Source of the DNA: Clostridia bacterium
Lineage (GTDB): Bacteria; Bacillota; Clostridia; UBA1381; UBA9506
Assembly (NCBI GenBank): GCA_017507525.1
Contig: JAFWAT010000019.1
Span: 1 to 36,703, forward strand
Direction of reading: 5' to 3'
Length of the DNA: 36,703 nt
This document shows positions 7,821-15,768 of the stretch, piece after piece. Made by a program: the position numbers and the translations under genes. The notes beneath the pieces were generated by a model that had not been told where the DNA came from, made no database searches, and worked only from the letters and a program-made list of their open reading frames with translations. Within the stretch, counting starts at the first letter, position 1; the number at the start of each line of letters is the position of its first letter.

Positions 7821-8186
7821 GTGGTGGTTGATTTGCCAAAGCGAAAGCCTACAAGGTTAAAAGCATATGATTACAGTTCACAAGGTGCGTATTTTGTGAC
7901 GGTATGTACGCATAATCATAAACAAACACTATCTAAAATTGTAGGGGCGATTCGTGAATCGCCCCTACAACGTCATCGGTCAATTATTTCTAACGCAATG
8001 GGATATTTAAAAATGAATGCATCAAAACAGATTCATATACTTTACGATGAAAAGAAAATCTGGCAGCGTTCTTTTCACGACCACATCATCCGCAACGAGC
8101 AGGATTATTAAAAGATATGGCATTACATAGACACAAACGTAAGCAAGTGGGAGCAGGATTGTTTTTATGTAAAAGAAAAGGAGTAG
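7821..8186 (+). pseudogene. Internally deleted REP-associated (Y1) transposase, copy 2, with nonsense codon
   Basis: It has the same architecture as the relic at 513-905: LPKRKPTRLKAYDYS and GAYFVTVCTHN at the N-terminus, the palindrome (7939-7970) in place of the HUH core, then IWQRSFHDHIIRNEQDY. Here a Leu codon of the C-terminal helix has become TAA (8109-8111). In the same frame the family sequence continues as KIWHYIDTN then KWEQDCFYVKEKE, to a TAG at 8184-8186. So the damage is a single substitution, not a frameshift. The first codon is GTG at 7821 and no good ribosome site precedes it. It lies 15 bp after the HAD gene, and its 3' end overlaps the terminator of the hydrogenase operon. 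Confidence 0.85.
7939..7970. repeat. REP-like palindrome inside RAYT relic 2
   Basis: Perfect 15-bp arms (7939-7953 and 7956-7970) around a 2-nt centre carry the core GTAGGGGCGATTC. It stays open in the transposase frame, read as GAIRESPLQRH. The only differences from the copy at 732-763 are one arm base and the central bases. Confidence 0.88.
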
Positions 8187-8203
8187 CATTTCTGCTACTC
8201 CTT
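8178..8203. terminator. Terminator of the hyd operon (bidirectional)
   Basis: The 11-bp arms AAGGAGTAGCA (8178-8188) and TGCTACTCCTT (8193-8203) close a 4-nt loop. On the minus strand the stem is followed by TTCTTTT, suiting hydA. On the plus strand it is followed by ATTTTATT and overlaps the last codons of the relic. Confidence 0.8.
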
Positions 8204-8209
8204 ATTTTA

Positions 8210-9952
8210 TTAATATTTGGGTCTTTCCTGATAGTGTGTATGCAGGAGTTTGTGTGACTTGTGACCGCAGGGCTCACCGAGATATTCTTCATATAATTTC
8301 TTGATGTAGGGATTCTCGTGAGATTTTCTGAGGCCGGCAGCCTTATCTTCAGCATACAGAGCCTTAGCACGTTCTGCCTTTAAGTCAATTTCAGCAGCAA
8401 CTTTTGCAGGCTGAATCGGCTGACCGCCACCGGTTACGCATCCGCCGGGGCAGCCCATGATTTCGATGAAATGGTAATCTGCCTTTCCTTCGCGAATATT
8501 ATTTAAGAGTTTTCTTGCATTACCCAGACCGTGAGCAACAGCAACCTTAACATCCATATCAGCAATTTTAACAGCTGCTTCTTTAATGCCTTCAGTACCG
8601 CGAACTTCTGTGTAATCCAGCTTGTCTAAAGACTTTCCGGTTAATACATCAGCAACGGTACGCAGGGCTGCTTCCATAACACCGCCGGTAGCACCGAAGA
8701 TAACGCCGGCGCCGGTAGCTTCGTCACCGAAGGGAGAATCAAAGACAGCATCTTCGAGTTCGTTGAACTTAAGACCTGCTTCTTTAATCATCTTAGCCAG
8801 CTCACGAGTGGTTAAAACTGCATCAACATCGGGGTAGCCTGTGCCGGAGAGTTCGGGGCGCTGTGCTTCAAACTTCTTAGCGGTACAGGGCATTACAGAA
8901 ACAACGAAAATGTCTTTCGGGTCAATGCCTGCTTTTTCAGCATAGTAAGATTTTAAGATAGCACCATACATCTCGTGAGGAGATTTAGCAGAAGACAGAT
9001 TGTCTAAAAAGTCGGGGAAGTTGTGTTCACAGAACTTAACCCAGCCCGGGCTGCAGGAGGTGATTAAGGGGAGCTTACCGCCTTCTTTAATGCGGTTTAA
9101 GAGCTCGGTGCCTTCTTCCATAATGGTCAGGTCAGCAGCAAAGTCGGTATCGAATACCTTATCAAAGCCCAATGCTTTTAAAGCGGCTGCCATTTTGCCG
9201 GTTACCGGTGTGCCAATGGGCAGGCCGAATTCTTCACCCAGTGCTGCTCTAACAGCCGGTGCTGTCTGAACAACAACGTGTTTGGTTTCGTCAGCCAGAG
9301 CCTTCCAAACGGGAGCCAGGCCGTCTTTTTCATACAGAGCGCCAACGGGGCAGACAGACACGCACTGACCGCACATAGCACAATCTGTTTCGTTTAAGCT
9401 CTTTTCAAAAGAAGAGCCGATGGTGGTGTTAAAGCCTCTCTGTGTTGCGTCGATGGCACCAACAGTCTGAATTTTTTTACATACAGCTACGCAGCGACGG
9501 CAAAGAATACATTTGCTGTTGTCACGAACAATGGAGGGAGAAACATCATCAATGGTTGACGGTGTCTGTGCACCTTCATAGGGGAGTTCGGTAACGTTTA
9601 ATTCTTCAGCCAGTGTCTGCAGTTCGCAGTTTCTGTTTCTTGCACAGGTCAGACATTTTTTGTTGTGGTTTGAAAGCATCAGTTCTAAAACTGCCTTTCT
9701 TGCCTTTCTGACACGTTCGGTCTGAGTGAAGACCTCCATACCCTCGTTAACGGGGTATACACAGGCGGTAACCAGAGTTCTTGCACCCTTTACCTCAACC
9801 AGACACATTCTGCATGCGCCGATTTCGTTAATATCTTTTAAATAGCAAAGCGTGGGGATATCAATACCGGCAGAACGTGCTGCCTGCAGGATGGTGTAAT
9901 CCTTAGGTACTGAAATGCTTTTGCCGTTAATTGAAATAGTAACCATTTCCAT
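8210..9952 (-). CDS. hydA: [FeFe] hydrogenase catalytic subunit HydA (NAD-linked, group A3 type)
   Basis: This is the H2-forming or H2-oxidising subunit of a cytoplasmic HydABC complex. It has 580 residues. A plant-type [2Fe-2S] domain is at about 1-75 (Cys36, 47, 50, 64). A His-Cys3 [4Fe-4S] site follows (His96, Cys100, 103, 109). Two [4Fe-4S] ferredoxin motifs are at Cys148/151/154/158 and Cys191/194/197/201. The H-cluster domain has L1 TSCSPGW (298-304), L2 MPCTAKKFE (354-362) and L3 EIMGCPGGCVTGGGQP (497-512). L1 has Ser where the best-studied enzymes have a second Cys. A short C-terminal tail (HKLLHTHYQERPKY) follows. The ATG has GGAGGA 10 nt upstream. It is last in the operon after hydC and hydB, which points to electron bifurcation between NADH and ferredoxin. 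Confidence 0.95.
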   Translation of the reverse strand: MEMVTISINGKSISVPKDYTILQAARSAGIDIPTLCYLKDINEIGACRMCLVEVKGARTLVTACVYPVNEGMEVFTQTERVRKARKAVLELMLSNHNKKCLTCARNRNCELQTLAEELNVTELPYEGAQTPSTIDDVSPSIVRDNSKCILCRRCVAVCKKIQTVGAIDATQRGFNTTIGSSFEKSLNETDCAMCGQCVSVCPVGALYEKDGLAPVWKALADETKHVVVQTAPAVRAALGEEFGLPIGTPVTGKMAAALKALGFDKVFDTDFAADLTIMEEGTELLNRIKEGGKLPLITSCSPGWVKFCEHNFPDFLDNLSSAKSPHEMYGAILKSYYAEKAGIDPKDIFVVSVMPCTAKKFEAQRPELSGTGYPDVDAVLTTRELAKMIKEAGLKFNELEDAVFDSPFGDEATGAGVIFGATGGVMEAALRTVADVLTGKSLDKLDYTEVRGTEGIKEAAVKIADMDVKVAVAHGLGNARKLLNNIREGKADYHFIEIMGCPGGCVTGGGQPIQPAKVAAEIDLKAERAKALYAEDKAAGLRKSHENPYIKKLYEEYLGEPCGHKSHKLLHTHYQERPKY

Positions 9953-9973
9953 TTTAAAATCTTCCTCCTTCCG

Positions 9974-11857
9974 TTATTCAACAATAATTGCGCCGAATTT
10001 ACATTTTTCAACACAAGCGCCGCACTTAACACACTTAGAAGTATCAATGGTGAAGGGGCTCTTGATTTCGCCGGAGATTGCACCAACGGGGCACTGTCTA
10101 GCACAGAGGCTGCAGCCCTTACATTTGTCAGCAACAATCTTGTAGCTTACAAGCGCTTTACATACGCCTGCGGGACATTTTTTGTCAATAACGTGTGCTT
10201 CATATTCATCTCTGAAGTAGCGCAGAGTAGAAAGAACCGGGTTGGGAGCTGTCTGACCCAGACCGCACAGAGCAGATTCTTTAATGGAGTAAGCGAGCTG
10301 CTCTAACTTGTCAAGGTCTTCTAAGCATCCGTTACCTTTGGTAATTCTGTCTAAGATTTCCAGCATACGCTTGGTACCAATACGGCAGGGCGTACACTTA
10401 CCGCAGGATTCATCAACGGTGAACTCTAAGAAGAACTTAGCAATGTCAACCATACAGTTGTCTTCGTCCATAACAATCAAACCGCCGGAACCCATCATGG
10501 AACCAATTTGAATTAAGGAGTCATAGTCAATGGCAACATCCATGAGTGAAGCGGGAATACAACCGCCGGAAGGACCACCGGTCTGTGCAGCTTTGAACTT
10601 TTTGCCGTTCGGAATGCCGCCACCGATTTCTTCAACAATTTCACGCAGGGTTGTGCCCATGGGAACTTCCACAAGGCCGGTGTTGTTGATTTTACCACCC
10701 AGCGCAAATACTTTAGTGCCCTTGCTCTTTTCAGTACCAATCGAGGTGAACCACTCAGCACCGTTTAAGATGATTTGCGGAATATTTGCATACGTTTCAA
10801 CATTGTTTAACAGGGTCGGCTTCTCCCACAGACCTTTAACAGCCGGGAACGGCGGACGGGGTCTGGGCTCGCCGCGCATACCTTCAATAGAGGTCATCAG
10901 CGCTGTTTCTTCACCGCACACAAAGGCGCCGGCACCGAGACGAATCTCTAAGTCAAAGTTAAAGTCAGTACCGAAGATGCCATTACCTAACAGACCGTAC
11001 TCGCGAGCCTGGTCGATGGCAATCTGCAAACGTTTAACGGCAATGGGGTACTCAGCACGAATGTAAATGTAACCCTGCTCAGCGTTTACTGCATAAGCTG
11101 CAATTGCCATTGCTTCGATAACAGCATGGGGGTCACCTTCCAGTACGCTTCTGTCCATGAATGCACCCGGGTCACCTTCGTCAGCGTTACAGCAAACATA
11201 TTTGCCGATTACGTTGGGGGATTTAGCAGCCAGCATCCATTTGATACCGGTGGGGAATCCGCCGCCGCCACGGCCACGAAGACCGGAGTCTTTAATCACG
11301 TCAATAACCTGTTCCGGTGTCATTTCGGTCAGAACCTTAGAAAGGGCTTTGTAACCGTCTAATGCTATGTATTCATCAATGTTTTCAGGGTCAATAACAC
11401 CGCAGTTACGCAGTGCAATACGCATCTGCTTTTTATAGAAGTTTGTCTCATTCAAGGATTTAATAGAATCCTCCTGAACAGTTTCTTCGTACAATAAGCG
11501 TGTAACGATGTTACCGTTTACCAGATGTTCTGTAACGATTTCTTCAACATCTTCAACCTGAACGGTGCTGTAGAAAGCGCCTTCGGGATAAACAATAACG
11601 ATGGGACCTAAGGCACACAGACCAAAACAACCGGTTTGAATAACCTTAACTTCATTTTCCAGACCCTTTGCAGCAATCTGGTCATTAAATTCTTTAATGA
11701 TTTTCGGACTGCTGGAGGAGGTACATCCTGTACCGCCGCAGACCAGCACTGTTGCTCTGACTGAATCTGCATGGTCGCATGCGCTGTCTTCCCTGCGCAT
11801 ATCAACAAAGTCTTTCATTTTGCTTTTTATAGCTTCAAGCTCAGCTAAACTTTTCAT
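9974..11857 (-). CDS. hydB: NADH-binding hydrogenase subunit HydB (NuoF-like)
   Basis: This flavoprotein subunit passes electrons between NADH and the hydrogenase module. In the 627-residue form the order is: an N-terminal thioredoxin-like [2Fe-2S] domain (Cys40 and Cys45 in CGGTGC, then the TGCFGLC pair), the NuoF FMN/NADH domain (GRGGGGFPTGIKW; CNADEGDPGAFMDR), the SLBB region, the NuoF [4Fe-4S] site (CGKCTPCRIGT with a later LCGLGQ), and two C-terminal ferredoxin [4Fe-4S] motifs (CKGCSLCARQCP; CVKCGACVEKCK). I start at the ATG at 11857 (MKSLAELE), which has GGAG 7 nt upstream. An in-frame GTG at 11908 would add 17 residues, but it lacks a ribosome site. A small hairpin (11876-11891) lies in the gap to hydC. 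Confidence 0.95.
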   Translation of the reverse strand: MKSLAELEAIKSKMKDFVDMRREDSACDHADSVRATVLVCGGTGCTSSSSPKIIKEFNDQIAAKGLENEVKVIQTGCFGLCALGPIVIVYPEGAFYSTVQVEDVEEIVTEHLVNGNIVTRLLYEETVQEDSIKSLNETNFYKKQMRIALRNCGVIDPENIDEYIALDGYKALSKVLTEMTPEQVIDVIKDSGLRGRGGGGFPTGIKWMLAAKSPNVIGKYVCCNADEGDPGAFMDRSVLEGDPHAVIEAMAIAAYAVNAEQGYIYIRAEYPIAVKRLQIAIDQAREYGLLGNGIFGTDFNFDLEIRLGAGAFVCGEETALMTSIEGMRGEPRPRPPFPAVKGLWEKPTLLNNVETYANIPQIILNGAEWFTSIGTEKSKGTKVFALGGKINNTGLVEVPMGTTLREIVEEIGGGIPNGKKFKAAQTGGPSGGCIPASLMDVAIDYDSLIQIGSMMGSGGLIVMDEDNCMVDIAKFFLEFTVDESCGKCTPCRIGTKRMLEILDRITKGNGCLEDLDKLEQLAYSIKESALCGLGQTAPNPVLSTLRYFRDEYEAHVIDKKCPAGVCKALVSYKIVADKCKGCSLCARQCPVGAISGEIKSPFTIDTSKCVKCGACVEKCKFGAIIVE

Positions 11858-11919
11858 ATTCAAGCTCCATTCCCACTGCGGCAAGCCGCAGATGTTATTT
11901 TTTTGCACACAATTTGTAC

Positions 11920-12417
11920 TTAGTCGGTGTATTTTGACAGAATTCTGTCAACATCATCAACAGTCAGCTTACCGTAGACTTCGTCATTAACAGTCAGGAC
12001 GGGAGCCAGACCGCAAGCACCGATGCAACGGGTTGCCTCAATGGAGAACTTGCCGTCAGGTGTGCAGGTACTATCACCTGTGAGACCAATTTTTTCTTTA
12101 ATTTTGTTAAAAATGTCGCCTGAACCTTTAACATAGCAGGCTGTACCCAAACAGACACCAATGTGGTATTTACCCTTGGGTTCTGTGGTAAACTGGGTGT
12201 AAAAAGTGACAACGCCGTAAATCTCTGCCATGGGCACATCCAGATTTTTAGAGATCATAGCTTGTACCTCAATGGGGAGATAGCCGTAGATGCTCTGTGC
12301 TTCGTGCAGAACGGGAATGAGAGCGCCGTCTGTTCCTTTGTGGCGAGCGATGGCTTCCATCAACTTCGCTTCTTGCTCTTTGGTGCCGTTAAAAGCAACC
12401 GTTTCTTGTTTGTTCAA
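11920..12417 (-). CDS. hydC: NuoE-like [2Fe-2S] hydrogenase subunit HydC
   Basis: This small electron-transfer subunit of the NAD-linked hydrogenase has 165 residues. A helical N-terminus (HEAQSIYGYLP, then VPMAEIYGVVTFYTQF) precedes a thioredoxin-like [2Fe-2S] domain with Cys in CLGTACYVKG and in RCIGACGLAP. This is the standard four-cysteine NuoE pattern. The start is TTG at 12417 with GGGGG about 9 nt upstream. It is the first gene of hydC-hydB-hydA. The leader holds a Rex operator (12497-12514) and a stem-loop (12445-12463). Confidence 0.94.
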   Translation of the reverse strand: MNKQETVAFNGTKEQEAKLMEAIARHKGTDGALIPVLHEAQSIYGYLPIEVQAMISKNLDVPMAEIYGVVTFYTQFTTEPKGKYHIGVCLGTACYVKGSGDIFNKIKEKIGLTGDSTCTPDGKFSIEATRCIGACGLAPVLTVNDEVYGKLTVDDVDRILSKYTD

Positions 12418-12444
12418 GAAAAATTACCCCCTTATAGTTAGTTG

Positions 12445-12463
12445 CGCAATAAAAAATATTGCG
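12445..12463 (-). promoter_or_regulatory. Stem-loop in the hydC leader
   Basis: Arms CGCAATA (12445-12451) and TATTGCG (12457-12463) lie just upstream of the hydC ribosome site. They overlap a TTGCGCAA palindrome (12442-12449), which recurs at 12663-12670 upstream of truB. The function is unknown; it could stabilise the message or bind a regulator. Confidence 0.35.
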
Positions 12464-12496
12464 ATATTTATGGATTTTATCGGCTCCGCAGCATTT

Positions 12497-12514
12497 TTGT
12501 TAAGAGTTTAACAA
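12497..12514. promoter_or_regulatory. Rex operator of the hyd operon
   Basis: TTGTTAA-GAGT-TTAACAA is an exact match to the Firmicutes Rex consensus TTGTTAANNNNTTAACAA. Rex is a repressor released from DNA by NADH. The site lies about 15-30 nt downstream of the predicted transcription start, where a bound repressor would block elongation. A surplus of NADH would therefore switch on the hydrogenase that disposes of it. Confidence 0.88.
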
Positions 12515-12536
12515 TCAAAACTTTAGAACCTTATTT

Positions 12537-12565
12537 ATTATACCATCACTTGCATCAAAAGTCCA
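12537..12565 (-). promoter_or_regulatory. Promoter of the hydCBA operon
   Basis: On the minus strand, TGGACT (12560-12565; four of six consensus positions) and a perfect TATAAT (12537-12542) are 17 bp apart. The start would be near 12530. The rest of the 12566-12740 gap is AT-rich and holds the truB upstream region, with a possible TACAAT -10 at 12701-12706 but no convincing -35. Confidence 0.6.
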
Positions 12566-12788
12566 TACTTATTTATTATAAATTTATTAATTTTATTGAT
12601 TTTTGGCGTTTTTCATAAAAAAATAGATAGCTTCTGTTTGATAATAAATAAAAATTTTAAAGTTGCGCAAATAAAGCTTTTCTTTATGCTTTTTTTATGA
12701 TACAATATAAATAGGTGTTAGGAAAAATAAGAAACGCCACTGAGTGGCACGCAACAAGATACAGAGCATGATGAACAGGGGTGAGGTT

Positions 12789-13682
12789 TTGCTCGGAATT
12801 ATTAATTTAAATAAGCCCGCAGGCAAAACATCGCACGATATGGTGTCCTTTGTGAGGAGAACCATGGGCATAAAACGCGTGGGGCATGCAGGGACGCTTG
12901 ACCCGGATGCAACAGGCGTGTTGCCCATTTTAGTGGGAAAGGCAACCACCCTTTCAGATTTACTGACAGAGAAAACCAAAACCTATCTTGCTACCGTGCG
13001 GCTGGGCATTGAAACCGATACGTATGATATTTCGGGTCAAGTGACAGGCACTTGCAAAATTCGCCCGACGGAGACAGAAATCTGCCGGATGGCGGAACGC
13101 TTTTTAGGCAATATTTCTCAGATGCCGCCCATGTATTCTGCAATTAAAGTAGGCGGCAAAAAGTTATATGAGCTGGCACGGCAGGGGCAGACTGTTGCGC
13201 TACAGCCCAGGCAAGTTACAATTTATAGCCTTTCTTGTTTTAATTTTACGGAAGATACGTTTCAAATGGAGGTCTCGTGCTCTAAGGGAACTTACATTCG
13301 TTCTCTGTGCCATGATTTGGGAAGGGCACTTGGAACTTGCGCATGTATGGAGTCCCTTGTTAGAACAAAAAGCGGACCTTTTTTGCTGGAAAATGCACAT
13401 ACGCCGGAAGAAATTGAAGAAGCAATCCATAACGGTGCCATAAAGCAAATATTGCTGCCGCCGGAAACAGTGCTTTCGGCATATAAGGTGGTTTCCTTGA
13501 CGGAAGACACGGTTTCAAAAATAAAAAATGGTCTTAGAATGAGGCCGCAGCAGCTGGGTATCACGGATGCAACAGAAGGAGAGTGTTACCGCTTATATGA
13601 CGGTGAAACGCTGCTTTGCCTTGTTAAAGCCATTGCCGGCGAAGAGTCGCTGGTTCTTGCTATTGACAAAACATTTTTCTGA
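12789..13682 (+). CDS. truB: tRNA pseudouridine-55 synthase TruB
   Basis: It makes pseudouridine 55 in the T-loop of tRNAs. GIINLNKPAGKTSHD at the N-terminus and HAGTLDPDATGVLPI (with the catalytic Asp) are diagnostic. Y-A-T-V-R-L-G-like and KGTYIRSLCHDLG segments follow, with a small C-terminal extension. Start choice: the TTG at 12789 gives MLGIINLNKP, the family's usual beginning (297 residues), with AGGGG 7 nt upstream. ATG codons at 12768/12771 and a GTG at 12744 are in frame but have no ribosome site. It is followed by ribF, a pairing seen in many Firmicutes. Confidence 0.93.
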   Translation: MLGIINLNKPAGKTSHDMVSFVRRTMGIKRVGHAGTLDPDATGVLPILVGKATTLSDLLTEKTKTYLATVRLGIETDTYDISGQVTGTCKIRPTETEICRMAERFLGNISQMPPMYSAIKVGGKKLYELARQGQTVALQPRQVTIYSLSCFNFTEDTFQMEVSCSKGTYIRSLCHDLGRALGTCACMESLVRTKSGPFLLENAHTPEEIEEAIHNGAIKQILLPPETVLSAYKVVSLTEDTVSKIKNGLRMRPQQLGITDATEGECYRLYDGETLLCLVKAIAGEESLVLAIDKTFF

Positions 13683-13756
13683 TGCTTGTTAAATCTCTCC
13701 GATGCATTACGTGTGCGGAGATACTAATATAATTTTCATAAGGGGAGGTAATTCAA

Positions 13757-14671
13757 ATGAAAACGGTTTGGTATGATTACAGCAAAATCGAATCCCGAAA
13801 CGGCACAGCGGTTGCAATGGGTAACTTTGACGGTCTCCACAAGGGCCACATGAAGTTATTATCCATGCTGATGGATGTATCGCAGGACAACGGTTTGCAC
13901 TCGATGGTATATACTTTTGATGTACATCCGGTCAATGCCATTAAAGGGGCAAATACCTTAAAACTGATTGCAGATAATGAGTACAAGGAAGAACTTTTGT
14001 CTGCTTGCAATCTCGATGCGCTGTTTTTTGAGAAATTTGAGGATGTTAAAGACCTTTCTCCCGAAGAATTTGTGCGGGATATTTTAGTGGAAAAATTAAA
14101 TATGAAGGTTGCTGTTGTGGGCCTTCATAACCATTACGGCAAAAATTCTGAGGGCGATGTGAAATTGCTCAGAGAGCTGGGTCAGAAATACGGTTTTCTT
14201 GTGCATATGATCAAGCCCTTATATTTTGACGATGTTTTGTGCTCCAGCACAAAAATCCGTGAATGTATTGAAAACGGTGATGTGGAAATGGCAGCAGAGC
14301 TTTTGGGTCGTCCTTTTAAAATCACAAAGCCTGTTGTGGTCGGCAAAAAGCTGGGTAGAGAACTGGGTTACCCAACGGCGAATATGATTCCCGAACCCGG
14401 TCAGCTGATTCCGAAAGACGGCGTTTATGCAACAAATGCCTATGTTGACGGAGCAGCCTATAAAGCCATTACCAATGTAGGCAATGACCCGACCGTGGGT
14501 GATGACGGTAAGCTTCAGGTTGAAACCCATATCATCGGCTTTGATGGGGATGTTTACAACGAAACACTGGAAATTGAGTTTTTATATAAAATCAGAGATG
14601 AACAAAAATTTGACAATCTGGAAGCTTTGAAGGCGCAGCTTGCAGAGGATGAAAAAGTGAGATTATCGTAA
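13757..14671 (+). CDS. ribF: Bifunctional riboflavin kinase / FAD synthetase
   Basis: It converts riboflavin to FMN and then FAD. Its 304 residues comprise an N-terminal adenylyltransferase domain (about 1-180) with the nucleotide-binding GNFDGLHKGH motif and SSTKIRE, and a C-terminal kinase domain (about 185-304) with GRELGYPTANM and TNVGNDPTV. Oddities: the adenylyltransferase VG-N-F-R-F-G motif of most RibF reads VGLHNHYGKNSEGD here, and the FDPHP motif reads FDVHP. The FAD synthetase half is therefore divergent. The ribosome site is AGGGGAGG. There is no FMN riboswitch upstream; the 74-bp gap after truB holds only a weak hairpin (13696-13721). Confidence 0.9.
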   Translation: MKTVWYDYSKIESRNGTAVAMGNFDGLHKGHMKLLSMLMDVSQDNGLHSMVYTFDVHPVNAIKGANTLKLIADNEYKEELLSACNLDALFFEKFEDVKDLSPEEFVRDILVEKLNMKVAVVGLHNHYGKNSEGDVKLLRELGQKYGFLVHMIKPLYFDDVLCSSTKIRECIENGDVEMAAELLGRPFKITKPVVVGKKLGRELGYPTANMIPEPGQLIPKDGVYATNAYVDGAAYKAITNVGNDPTVGDDGKLQVETHIIGFDGDVYNETLEIEFLYKIRDEQKFDNLEALKAQLAEDEKVRLS

Positions 14672-14683
14672 ATCACCCGCTTG

Positions 14684-14727
14684 AAAAACCGGCTTCTGTC
14701 CTTTATCTCGCAGAAGCCGGTTTTTTT
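14684..14727 (+). terminator. Terminator after ribF
   Basis: The 15-bp arms AAAAACCGGCTTCTG (14684-14698) and its complement (14711-14725) are followed by T to 14727. Confidence 0.85.
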
Positions 14728-14758
14728 ATGTGCAAATTGCCAGTTTTCTCAAAAGGAA

Positions 14759-14787
14759 TTGACAATGAAAGTGGGGAATGATATAAT
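14759..14787 (+). promoter_or_regulatory. Consensus sigma-A promoter of the LCP-rsmA unit
   Basis: TTGACA (14759-14764) and TATAAT (14782-14787) at 17-bp spacing match the consensus at all twelve positions. Confidence 0.85.
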
Positions 14788-14844
14788 ATAATATACTTTG
14801 GTTTTAACGGAAACGCTTGTGTGTAGGCGAAAGGACATAAGAAA

Positions 14845-15735
14845 ATGAAGAAATTTTTTATATCAATGGTGGCGACTGTTTTAGTTGTAACGGCCATTGC
14901 TTTAGGGCTTCAGGCTGCGCAGCTTTTCTTTGGGTCGAGCCTTTCCAGTGAAATTACAAAATTATTAGACAAGGCAACCAATGATACAGTTAACATTTTG
15001 TGCTTGGGTCTGGATAAGGACGGAACACGTTCGGATGTCATTATGGTTGTTTCAATTGATTCTAAGCGGGAACAAATTAACATTCTGTCAATCCCGCGTG
15101 ATACACGGGTGCTGTATCCCAATTCAAAATATGATAAAATCAATCACGCAATGGGTTATAAAAAACCGGAAGAAACCATTATCGGTTTGGTTAAACAAGT
15201 GACCGGTATGCCCATTCATTATTATTGTGAAATTGATTTTGAAGGGTTTCGCAATGTGATTGATATTTTAGGTGGCGTTGAGTTTAATGTGCCTATGGAC
15301 ATGCATTATGAAGATCCAACGCAAGACTTGTACATTCATGTGAATAAAGGGTATCAGAAGTTAAACGGGAAGCAGGCAGAAGGTGTTGTTCGCTTTCGCG
15401 CCGGCTATGCTACCGGTGATAATGGCAGAATCCCGGTTCAGCAGGACTTTATCCGTGCTTTGTTTGAACAGAAATTAAAGCCGCAATATATTATTAAGGC
15501 ACCTACGCTGATGAAAGAAATCTATGAAAATGTGAATACAAACTTCACGGTTTCAGATGCAATGGGTTACGTTAAATTGCTGAGGAATTTGTCAGCTGAT
15601 TCACTCAGCACATACACTTTGCCGGGGCAAAGCTCCTATATCAGCGGCGTTTCTTATTATGTGTACGATGAGGCGGAAACTCGCCGGCTGATTTTGGAGA
15701 AAATGGCTATCCTGAAGATGAAGCCAAAAAATTAG
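14845..15735 (+). CDS. LytR-CpsA-Psr (LCP) family cell-wall glycopolymer ligase
   Basis: LCP proteins transfer teichoic acids or other glycopolymers from polyprenyl pyrophosphate to peptidoglycan on the outer face of the membrane. Its 296 residues comprise an N-terminal membrane anchor (about 5-28), then the LCP domain. The domain shows LCLGLDKDGTRSDVIMVVS, the polyprenyl-phosphate-binding ILSIPRDTRV, KINHAMGYK, a DILGGVEF strand and VRFRAGYATGDNGRIPVQQDFI with the conserved Arg and Asp residues. There is no C-terminal LytR_C domain. The attached polymer cannot be inferred. It sits behind a perfect promoter and shares its message with rsmA 33 bp downstream. Confidence 0.92.
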   Translation: MKKFFISMVATVLVVTAIALGLQAAQLFFGSSLSSEITKLLDKATNDTVNILCLGLDKDGTRSDVIMVVSIDSKREQINILSIPRDTRVLYPNSKYDKINHAMGYKKPEETIIGLVKQVTGMPIHYYCEIDFEGFRNVIDILGGVEFNVPMDMHYEDPTQDLYIHVNKGYQKLNGKQAEGVVRFRAGYATGDNGRIPVQQDFIRALFEQKLKPQYIIKAPTLMKEIYENVNTNFTVSDAMGYVKLLRNLSADSLSTYTLPGQSSYISGVSYYVYDEAETRRLILEKMAILKMKPKN

Positions 15736-15768
15736 AAAAACAGAAGGCTAAGGCAGAGGGAGAATAAG

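Noticed and set aside
8112-8186. Frameshift in RAYT relic 2
   Set aside because: After TAA at 8109-8111 the family sequence continues in the same frame, so it is a nonsense substitution, not an indel.
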